This document shows, in pieces, positions 1 through 6,922 of a stretch of 45,905 nt of DNA. Within the stretch, counting starts at the first letter, position 1. Each line of letters begins with the position of its first letter. Location: assembly GCA_019429325.1 (NCBI GenBank), contig JAHYJA010000005.1:1-45905 (forward strand), written 5' to 3'. The notes under the pieces are model-generated. The model saw only the letters and a list, made by a program, of their open reading frames with translations. It did not search any database and had not been told where the DNA came from. This DNA is from Bacteroidales bacterium (GTDB taxonomy: Bacteria; Bacteroidota; Bacteroidia; Bacteroidales; VadinHA17). The translations under genes and the position numbers were made by a program.

Positions 1-443
1 TTCTCAAGGCAACATCAATAAATCCCATTGATCCGACATCCCTGCACGCAGTAAAACCTGCCTCAAGGGTTTTTTTTAGCATACCCGGGAGCCAATATTG
101 CATAATCGACAAACGATTTACGAAAAGTGTCATCATAATAATTGTCTCCGATTTCCATTGTAATATGGGTATGGCAATCGATCAGGCCGGGTAAAACAGT
201 TGCATCTGAAAGATCAATAATTGTTGCATCTTCAGGAATTTTAATATTGCTGCCAACTTCCTTAATGGTATCATTCTTAATCAAAATCATTTGATTTAAA
301 AGTACTTTGCCATTTTCAGTATCAATCAGCCTGCCTGCCCTGATTACTTTAAAAATGTTGTTTTGCGCAGATAAAATTCCTGCAGCAGATGTCAGTAACA
401 GAACTGTTAAAAGGATCTTCTTAAGGGTGATTTGTAGTTTCAT
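1..443 (-). pseudogene. Amidohydrolase family protein, frameshifted and cut by window edge
   Basis: The N-terminus has a signal peptide (MKKIL-like hydrophobic stretch ending near SAQ) and then a metal-dependent amidohydrolase start: a beta-sandwich with 'GRLIDTENGKVL', followed by the metal-binding motif GLIDCHTH at about residues 86-93. Such exported enzymes hydrolyse amide bonds (imidazolonepropionase/prolidase-like group). The frame stops at 63 after YAKKNP, but removing one base from the run of eight T at 70-77 restores the expected continuation, reading KKTLEAGFTACRDVGSMGF and then IDVALR to the window edge. So this is a one-base frameshift in a homopolymer, either a true mutation, a sequencing error, or (least likely) a slippage site. 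The rest lies outside the window. The family call is firm; the substrate is unknown. Confidence 0.8.
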
Positions 444-453
444 TTTGTTTTAT

Positions 454-1257
454 TTAGTTTCTTATTTCATATCCCCTGAACGGCCCGGAGAAGAATTTCG
501 CAACAGTTGAATTAAAAAGATCGGGATTTTCACTGGTTATCCAGTGGGTTTCACCAGGGAAGATGCACAGATTAGCTCTTGGTATGTTTCTGTAAATATC
601 AAGGGTATGTTCCTCTTTAATCACATCCCTGTCGCATGATAATAATAGAACCGGTACTCTTATCTTTCTTAGATCATAGACTGAAATATGTGGCTGAAAT
701 TCCATAAGCCTGTTGAGTTGCCTGATCAGGTACCAGTCCCGGGTTGTATCATTTTTTTCAATCATTTCTTCTGCCTGTACCCGGTCACGATGTATCTCTT
801 CAACTATAGAAGGATACAATACCGTTGTATCCGGGACAAGGCTTGCCCCGAATGCGACAATCTTTTTTACCCTTTCCGGATAATATATTCCCATTAATAA
901 TGAAATGATTCCTCCATCGCTTCTTCCAATCACGTAAACTGAATCTAAACGCAGGTGATCCAGCAGAGAGATTATGTCTTTTGTCATCAACATATAAGTA
1001 AGTGTATCACTACCCAGCTCAGATTTGCCCCTTCCCCTGCAATCCATAGTTATTACCTTGTAACTCTTTGAAAAGTAGGCAATCTGGTTTTCCATCCCTG
1101 CTATATTTCCACCGTTGCCATGTAATAATATCAGGGGATGTCCTTTCCCATATATTTCATAAGTCTGACAATTTAATTCCCTTTTTAGGTGCCAGTTTTC
1201 TGAATCTGTTGATTTCTCCCTCAATCCCGGACGAAGGATCTCCCTCATAGCGGGCAA
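454..1257 (-). CDS. Alpha/beta hydrolase, N-terminus doubtful
   Basis: Alpha/beta-hydrolase fold: oxyanion motif LLHGNGGN, then DCRGRGKSELG, and a nucleophile-elbow position reading GRSDGG (Ser in G-x-S-D-G). A later Asp lies in LLSCDRDVI and a His in GETHWI, giving the triad. The recognisable fold begins at about residue 31 (TYEIYGKGHP), near base 1165. The first 30 residues are simply another frame of the preceding gene's last 100 bases and are not typical of the family, which in these bacteria usually has a signal peptide or a short N-terminal strand. Either translation starts from a non-standard codon near 1170 or the true 5' end was lost. A downstream partner of the HDxFHAL gene at 1157-2672. 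Confidence 0.7.
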   Translation of the reverse strand: MPAMREILRPGLREKSTDSENWHLKRELNCQTYEIYGKGHPLILLHGNGGNIAGMENQIAYFSKSYKVITMDCRGRGKSELGSDTLTYMLMTKDIISLLDHLRLDSVYVIGRSDGGIISLLMGIYYPERVKKIVAFGASLVPDTTVLYPSIVEEIHRDRVQAEEMIEKNDTTRDWYLIRQLNRLMEFQPHISVYDLRKIRVPVLLLSCDRDVIKEEHTLDIYRNIPRANLCIFPGETHWITSENPDLFNSTVAKFFSGPFRGYEIRN

Positions 1258-2672
1258 TTACAGGCTTCAGATAGGGAAATTCTTCTATCATGGCATTGAG
1301 CCCCCCGTTCGCCCTCTGGACTTCCACTGAAGATTCCCAGACTTTCATGATCGAATACACCTGTCCGGCAATTTGTTTTTTCTGAGCCCTGGAAAGCTTT
1401 TTGCCTGCTGCCAGCTTATCATTAATTGCTACAAGGTCATTCACTGCAATAGCCGGGTCGAACTGGGTGAACATAAAACCACGCATACTTTCCGGTAATA
1501 CCTTTTCATCATTCAGGAACCACAGGTTACCCTTCGGATTACCTCCGTCAGCACGTAAATAAACGTTGACTATATCACGGCTGTTGGTGCCATCCTGCAG
1601 CCATTCCAGGATGTTACCCTTTTCAAACAAGGGATGAATCTTTGAAATGCGGATGCCGGCATTGGTCAATCCCCGGATTATATCTTTCCCTGATCTCATA
1701 TCTTCAATCATGTCAGCTGCTTCAAGCGTTTCACTTTCATGGCCTCTGCGGAAAAATCCGGAGATGTAAAAACCATCCATCATAAAATAATTTGAATCTG
1801 GCTTTTTCAACCAGCTCCTTTCTGATCAGACCATATTGCGGATTTCCGGGATCCATAACTTCAGGTTGTTCTTTGTCGACCAGCCGGTTCAGGTAATCGA
1901 CCGGATTGGAAAAGTACTGCAGGGCATGAAAACTATCATGCTCCATGACGTCCATATGATAAACAAGAAGTCCGGTTACAACAGGATGCCGGATTCCCAA
2001 AGCCGGGATTCCCAATTCTGAGTTACCCTCAATCAGCCAGGTGGTGAGCAAGGCCATCTGGCCATTCTTTTCCGAAAAATTCACCCTGACTGTCTGCCCG
2101 TTGCTTTTACCGTTGGTCATCCTGAATAGCCCGTTTTTGCCGGGAGCGGGATCGTAGTTTTTTGTGTCATCCTCAGAACCATAAGCGCTGTATGTCTTTG
2201 TAAAGAATGGTTCCAGGTTCAGAACATAGGTCATATTGTGGTGAATATACTCCAGGAGAAGCGGCAGATCACCGGGGGCAAATTTCTCCGAAAGCAGATT
2301 TACCCGCTTGTTTTTGCTCAGGTCGAAATCCAACCTGTCGGCAATACGATCCAGAAAGTCAGGATTATATAATTCCAGGTATGCTTCCCGGCCTTCTTCG
2401 GTTCTGTAAAGGGTAGTTGCCAGGCTTCTCAGTTTGATAAATGCCTGTACATAAGCCCTCTCACGTTCTGTGGCCGGTTCAGAATAAACTTTACCCGATC
2501 CTTCATGATCAACGACAACTGAAATCAGCGTATCGACCGGGATTTTGTCCCTGTTTGCCCTGACTTCACGGTCAAGGATTTCAAGCCAGGAGTTAGAAGT
2601 GGGTGGCGGTTTGATATGCAAAATATTATTATGAAAAGAAATCCATTTGAGAAGTAATCTTTCATAATTCAT
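1157..2672 (-). pseudogene. Unrecognised HDxFHAL protein split by a frameshift
   Basis: Two reading frames join into one protein of about 505 residues. The first (2672 down to about 1805) ends in a shadow frame after KELVEKA; the second (from about 1810 to 1157) carries on with DSNYFMMDGFYISGFF. Removing one base from the five-T run at 1803-1807 merges them as VEKPDSNYF. The first part contains EHDSFHALQYF, which looks like a possible metal site, and the second is helix-rich. I do not recognise the family and assign no function. There is no signal peptide. It follows the DUF885 gene by three bases, so it was probably co-transcribed. A genuine single-base indel or a base-calling error would look the same. 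Confidence 0.65.
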
Positions 2673-2675
2673 ACA

Positions 2676-4457
2676 TTATTTTTTTGAATCAATCCATCCA
2701 TTAATTCTGTCTTCGAATAATTGCATAGGGATACACCCGGATTCAAGGACTTTATTATGAAACTCCTTGATATTGAATTTGTCTCCAAGGGTATTTTCAG
2801 CTTTTGCACGCAATTCAAGAAACTTGAGTTGTCCGATCTTATACGCTAATGCCTGTCCGGGAAGTGCCATATACCGCTCAATCTCTGCAATTATGTTACT
2901 TTCAGACTCAGGCTCATGGTCCAGCGAATATTGAATTGCCTGTTCCCGTGTCCATCCTTTTGTATGTAACCCGACGTCTACAACAAGCCTGATGGCCCTG
3001 TGTATTTCCTCTTTTAAGTTACCCGGATATTGATACGGATCCGAATACATACCAAGCTCTTTGCCGAGGGTCTCAGCATACATTGCCCAGCCTTCGACAT
3101 AAGAACCATAAATCATTATTTTTCTGAATTGCGGAAGGCTGTCATTTTCCAGTTGAAGTGATAATTGAAAATAATGACCGGGAACTGCTTCATGCAGGAA
3201 CAGGCTTTCATCCTGTAAAATGTTATATGTTCCTGCATCAGGAATGGGGACATAAAATATAGCTGGTCTTGAACCATCCGGCAGTCCTATTTCAAATTCA
3301 GCACTAGCCGTTTTTTCGCGGAAAGCTTCAGTTCGTCTCACTTCCAGAGGTGTTTTTGGTTCGCTGTCAAACAATCCGGGCATCTTTGACTTAATGATCT
3401 CATGGATGTTATTGAAATTAGCAATCACCTGCTCTGGTTCAGAAAAGGGCATCAGATCCTGGCTTGTCCGTACATGACTGAAAAATTCTTTAAGGTCTCC
3501 TTTAAAACCTACCTGATCTTTAATTTTTCCCATCTCCCGGGAAATCCTGTCCACTTCATTTTGCCCGATCTCAAAGATTTCATCCGCTGACAGTTCTGTG
3601 GTGGTATAATACTCAATTAAATACTGATAATATTCCTTGCCATAAGGGATGTCATCTATACCTGATGTTTCGCGGCAACGAGGTAAGTATTCATTTTTCA
3701 GAAAATCATGCAATTTTTTATATGCAGGAATTATTTTCTTTTCAATCACTGCTTTATACTCACTTTCAAGCCTTTTTTTATCAGCAGCTGACATATCTCC
3801 CGGGAATACTATTACAGGTCCATAAAAAACATGTTCCTCTGCCGGACCGTGATCGAAACTATCCATCTGAGGTATCATTTTATACACTAATGCTTTGGGC
3901 AGGGTGTAACCAGTTCTCATCCCTCTCTGCATATTGGCAATGGCAGTATCGCACCAGATTACAAAACCGCTTAGTCTTTTAAGCCAGTTTTCATAGTCCG
4001 GGGTATTACGAAAAGGCTGAACGTAATTTCCACCCGCCATAGTGGCAAGATAAATGTCGACAGATGCAAATTGATCAACAGGTAATAACTCCTTCTTAAA
4101 ATTCAAACCTTTCAGACCGATATTACATTCCCATTTTAAAATGTCCACATTCAGCCTTTCCGGCTCCGATAGTTGAGGTTCATCAAATTCATCCAGTTTT
4201 GCTTTGAAGGATGTGTAAAAGTTCCTTAGTTTTTCAATGTAGGACTGAGTTAATGAGTTTGGGAACAGATCGTTAAAACGGTAGTCTCCAAACTCTGTAG
4301 CCAGGATTGGATTAAGCTCCATATAACCATCATAATACTCCTCATAGAGTTTATTCAGAGACCTGGATGTCTCGTCAGATTCTTTCCCGGGTTTTGTTTG
4401 CTGACAGCACTCAAAACCAATCAGGATCAGGAATGAAAAAATAAGAAGTTTTTTCAT
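2676..4457 (-). CDS. DUF885 family exported peptidase-like protein
   Basis: A protein of about 593 residues with a signal peptide (MKKLLIFSFLILIGFECC). It has the DUF885 hallmarks: HEAVPGHYFQ (HExxGH-type zinc motif) and, about 35 residues on, YVEGWAMYAETLG with a likely third ligand Glu. The family resembles gluzincin peptidases; the substrate is unknown. Length is normal for the family. I prefer the ATG at 4457 to the upstream ATG at 4475, because it begins a standard signal peptide and the upstream codons belong to the truncated DUF4440-like gene. Periplasmic or lipid-anchored location is inferred; the Cys at residue 17 lacks a good lipobox. Confidence 0.85.
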   Translation of the reverse strand: MKKLLIFSFLILIGFECCQQTKPGKESDETSRSLNKLYEEYYDGYMELNPILATEFGDYRFNDLFPNSLTQSYIEKLRNFYTSFKAKLDEFDEPQLSEPERLNVDILKWECNIGLKGLNFKKELLPVDQFASVDIYLATMAGGNYVQPFRNTPDYENWLKRLSGFVIWCDTAIANMQRGMRTGYTLPKALVYKMIPQMDSFDHGPAEEHVFYGPVIVFPGDMSAADKKRLESEYKAVIEKKIIPAYKKLHDFLKNEYLPRCRETSGIDDIPYGKEYYQYLIEYYTTTELSADEIFEIGQNEVDRISREMGKIKDQVGFKGDLKEFFSHVRTSQDLMPFSEPEQVIANFNNIHEIIKSKMPGLFDSEPKTPLEVRRTEAFREKTASAEFEIGLPDGSRPAIFYVPIPDAGTYNILQDESLFLHEAVPGHYFQLSLQLENDSLPQFRKIMIYGSYVEGWAMYAETLGKELGMYSDPYQYPGNLKEEIHRAIRLVVDVGLHTKGWTREQAIQYSLDHEPESESNIIAEIERYMALPGQALAYKIGQLKFLELRAKAENTLGDKFNIKEFHNKVLESGCIPMQLFEDRINGWIDSKK

Positions 4458-4581
4458 ATGTTTTGATATTATCATGTATTTTCCTGATTACCGCAGCTTC
4501 AGCACTGATATCAATAACCGGTGTGCGGTTGCATGCTATTGAAATCACCACTAAAACTAAAAGCATTAAAGTCTTTTTCAT
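4411..4581 (-). pseudogene. Truncated DUF4440/SnoaL-like lipoprotein gene, copy 1
   Basis: Starts with a lipoprotein signal (MKKTLMLLVLVVISIAC) followed by NRTPVIDISAEAAVIRKIHD, the usual start of small DUF4440/SnoaL-like exported proteins. At RKIHD (about 4474) the homology ends and the frame runs into the beginning of the DUF885 gene, stopping at 4411. The remaining ~110 residues of the fold are absent. The first 36 residues match copy 2 at 6591 closely in both DNA and protein, so this is a duplicated gene whose body was removed exactly at the start of its neighbour. No functional product is expected. Confidence 0.7.
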
Positions 4582-4660
4582 AGTTAAGCTATAGTGATTT
4601 CCTTTTTATTGATGAATTCTATATCAAATTTACGCCATGAAAAAGCGGAAGTCAATAATT
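4472..4660. repeat. Direct repeat, copy 1: promoter region plus DUF4440 start
   Basis: This stretch and 6482-6672 are diverged direct repeats. They share the signal peptide codons and, upstream of the gene, a nearly identical block (CTTTTTATTGATGAATTCTA, then ATCAAATTTA, and AAGCGGAAGTCAAT). They flank the ATPase gene and hairpin element copy A. The pair looks like an old tandem gene duplication with later insertion between the copies, or a two-copy family. Confidence 0.7.
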
Positions 4661-4867
4661 AGTCGATGATTTTTATGGGATCATCTAAAAATGATGCAAT
4701 GCTGTATTTCAACAAATTATGGGATTAAGGCAAAATAGAAAGAGGTACCAGCCTGATCTGAACAAAACTTTTTAGATGGGAGTTGACAAATTCTAAGTAT
4801 GCGCAGAATTATGGAATCGTAATCCAATATTATCGTATATTTATGGATTTATTGTCCAAATTTATTT

Positions 4868-5016
4868 AATCCGCCTTCGCGTAAAGCTTCGGCGGACGCG
4901 AAAAATAGGTATAATTGGCTTCGCCGAGCTCACCCCGCTGATGCGGGGTTCGGTTCCTCGGTGCTTGCACCGTTCTTTGAGTCCAGAGCTTGCTCTGGGG
5001 TTCATACCATTTGATT
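4868..5016 (+). repeat. Hairpin-array repeat element, copy A
   Basis: About 150 bp, near-identical to 26773-26921 (same orientation) and to the reverse complement of 35159-35308. It is a chain of palindromes: TTCGCG 4876-4881 with CGCGAA 4898-4903 (or CCGCC/GGCGG), GGC-TTC-GCC 4917-4925, CCCCGC 4933-4938 with GCGGGG 4943-4948, CGGTGC 4959-4964 with GCACCG 4967-4972, and CCAGAGC 4983-4989 with GCTCTGG 4992-4998. An open frame on the other strand encodes a basic peptide starting MNPRASSGLKERC, but with no Shine-Dalgarno sequence; I regard it as a by-product. No transposase or terminal target duplication is evident. It ends just upstream of the ATPase promoter. Confidence 0.9.
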
Positions 5017-5020
5017 TTAG

Positions 5021-5028
5021 TATTTTTG
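5021..5028 (+). promoter_or_regulatory. Bacteroidota -7 box for the ATPase gene
   Basis: TATTTTTG matches the TAnnTTTG consensus and lies 13 bases before the ATPase start codon, giving a nearly leaderless mRNA. It abuts the 3' end of hairpin element copy A. No good -33 TTTG is seen at the right spacing. Confidence 0.4.
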
Positions 5029-5041
5029 AAAGAAAATTGCC

Positions 5042-6289
5042 ATGTATATCCAACGTAAAATCCATCCGGAGATAAGGAAACATCTTGTAAGAAAGGAATT
5101 TACCATTATAACTGGTCCCAGGCAAAGTGGGAAAACTTCACTTATCCAGGACTTATACAGGGAATTACGAAATGAAAACAAAACAGTTGCTTACATCACA
5201 TTGGAGGACCGTGACATCCTTTCAGCAATCAATATCCACCCTGAGGAGGTTTTCTCCTTTGTAAAACGGCCTGTAAAATCGCTGGCCGGAACTCAAAAAG
5301 GGGCTGAAAGAGTATTTCTGTTTATCGATGAAGTCCAGTATGCTGCGGATCCTTCAAATTTCCTTAAATACCTCTATGATGTATATGGTGAAAACCTTAA
5401 GGTGATTGCAACAGGCAGCAGCGCATTTTATATAGATAGTAAATTCAAAGATTCACTGGCCGGCAGGAAACGGATATTTGAACTCAAAACGCTTTCATTT
5501 GAAGAATGGTTGCTATTCCGGGATTTCCGGAGCCTCCTCGGGGAGCTTAACCTGATCAGGAGCCGGAGTGAATATATTTCTCCTGATTACAGACAACTCT
5601 TACATTCATTCAATGAATACCTTGTTTATGGGGGATACCCGTCAATCGTCCTGGAAAATGACAAAGAAGAAAAAGTCTTACTGCTTAAGGAATTAAAGAA
5701 TGCATTTTTAAAAAAGGATATTGATGAAGCCGGAATTGCCAATCCGGAAAAATTTTATCTGCTGCTTGTCCTTTTAGCCGGACAGACAGGAAATCTTGTT
5801 AACAAAAATGAACTGGCCAACACCATCGGAGTCGATAATAAAACCGTTGACAAATACCTTTATGTACTTCAGAATTGTTTTCATATAAGGCTTGTAAAAC
5901 CTTTTTATACCAACCATAGAAAAGAACTTACCAAGATGCCCAAGGTGTTTTTTAAAGATTCGGGCATGAGAAATATTGTTTTGAATCGTCTGTTTGATTT
6001 CAAAGACAGGGGAGATGAGGGACAATTAATTGAAAACTATGTGTTTAGCCGTCTGTCTGAGATATATGATAAGGATATGATCAGGTTTTGGCGGACAACT
6101 GATAAGCAGGAGGTCGATTTTATTGTATCTACGTCGTCTAACGAAGGCCTGGCACTCGAAGTTAAGTTAAAATGTCCGGGAGTAAAACCTGCCGTCAATA
6201 AAAAGTTTATCGAAAGTTACCCGGGTTTTCAATTCCGGATAATTTCCTATGCTTTAGATAAAGAGTGTGACTGGATTCTCAAGCTTTAA
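5042..6289 (+). CDS. AAA+ ATPase with DUF4143 domain
   Basis: A 415-residue member of the widespread ATP-binding/DUF4143 group (COG1373-like). Walker A GPRQSGKT at residues 25-32, Walker B FLFIDEVQ at about 94-101, and a sensor segment ATGSSAF. A winged-helix stretch lies around residues 250-290 and a DUF4143 C-terminus has a nuclease-like core (EVDFIVSTSSNE ... ALEVKLK). Members are of unknown function and often occur as strain-variable singletons. It is the only plus-strand gene in this part, sits between two copies of the DUF4440 repeat, and directly follows a hairpin element, which fits an inserted accessory gene. It looks intact. Confidence 0.85.
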   Translation: MYIQRKIHPEIRKHLVRKEFTIITGPRQSGKTSLIQDLYRELRNENKTVAYITLEDRDILSAINIHPEEVFSFVKRPVKSLAGTQKGAERVFLFIDEVQYAADPSNFLKYLYDVYGENLKVIATGSSAFYIDSKFKDSLAGRKRIFELKTLSFEEWLLFRDFRSLLGELNLIRSRSEYISPDYRQLLHSFNEYLVYGGYPSIVLENDKEEKVLLLKELKNAFLKKDIDEAGIANPEKFYLLLVLLAGQTGNLVNKNELANTIGVDNKTVDKYLYVLQNCFHIRLVKPFYTNHRKELTKMPKVFFKDSGMRNIVLNRLFDFKDRGDEGQLIENYVFSRLSEIYDKDMIRFWRTTDKQEVDFIVSTSSNEGLALEVKLKCPGVKPAVNKKFIESYPGFQFRIISYALDKECDWILKL

Positions 6290-6591
6290 TGACATTTGCA
6301 CCATTGCTCAGTCGCATGTTCCGGACTTCAACTTTGAGCGAGCTGCCTGACCAGGAAAATATTTTCGGATAGACGGAAGACCAACACAAACCAGACCATT
6401 GGCGTTCATTTCTACAGATCCGGGAGCAAAAGAGCTCATGTATTTATTTGCGTCCATGGTTTTAGTTGCATCTTCCCATTGATCATGATTTTCCTGATTA
6501 CCTCTGCTTCAGCATGGATATCAATAATCGATGTGCGGATGCAACCTGCTATAACAAAAAAAGTAAATAAAAACATCAGGATCTTTTTCAT
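6279..6591 (-). pseudogene. Decayed DUF4440/SnoaL-like lipoprotein gene, copy 2
   Basis: Begins MKKILMFLFTFFVIAGC (lipobox IAGC), then IRTSIIDIHAEAEVIRKI. The frame then breaks. In the next frame the family continues as DQWEDATKTMDANKYMSSF, APGSVEMNANGLVCVGLP and SIRKYF; in a third frame comes LKVEVRNMRLSNGANVI up to a stop at 6279. So at least two frameshifts are needed, and the part from SIRKYF to LKVEV appears shortened. Its 3' end overlaps the last 11 bases of the convergent ATPase gene, which suggests the ATPase insertion removed its C-terminal end. Clear pseudogene. Confidence 0.8.
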
Positions 6592-6672
6592 TTCGCAGAT
6601 AAAATGGTTTACTTTTTATTGATGAATTCTATATCAAATTTAAGCCATAATAAAGCGGAAGTCAATTATTTA
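6482..6672. repeat. Direct repeat, copy 2: promoter region plus DUF4440 start
   Basis: Diverged partner of 4472-4660. Both copies share the gene start and the block with GATGAATTCTATATC upstream of it. Both associated genes are broken, by different lesions. Confidence 0.7.
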
Positions 6673-6922
6673 TCATTTATCTATGACAGGATAGATTAAA
6701 AACGATTCACATTTAAAGAAAGCCGAATAATACTACAGACTAACCCCCATCTGTTTCTTTCCATAAAGTATCTTCTGCACACATTATCTCTTCAGGTAGT
6801 TGACAGCAAATAATCAAGTCCAAATGGAACGGCAATCTTAGTTAAAATGAAATGCGCATGGATGAAATTGAAATTCAAGAGACAATCAGGTATGACAGTC
6901 AAAACACTTCTTAACTTCACAC
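6592..6922. other. Gene-free stretch before the MalT-like regulator
   Basis: Holds the shared upstream block of DUF4440 copy 2 (to about 6672) and then about 250 bases in which I see no gene, no clear TAnnTTTG box and no terminator. Presumably contains divergent promoters. Confidence 0.4.

Noticed and set aside
70-77. Programmed ribosomal slippage in the amidohydrolase A8 run
   Set aside because: Family members are encoded in one frame and no downstream stimulatory structure is seen; an indel or sequencing error is simpler.
4862-5125. Open frame with basic peptide opposite hairpin element copy A (also 26647-26910 and 35146-35373)
   Set aside because: Its sequence follows entirely from the repeated hairpin DNA and extends by chance into different flanks; no ribosome binding site.
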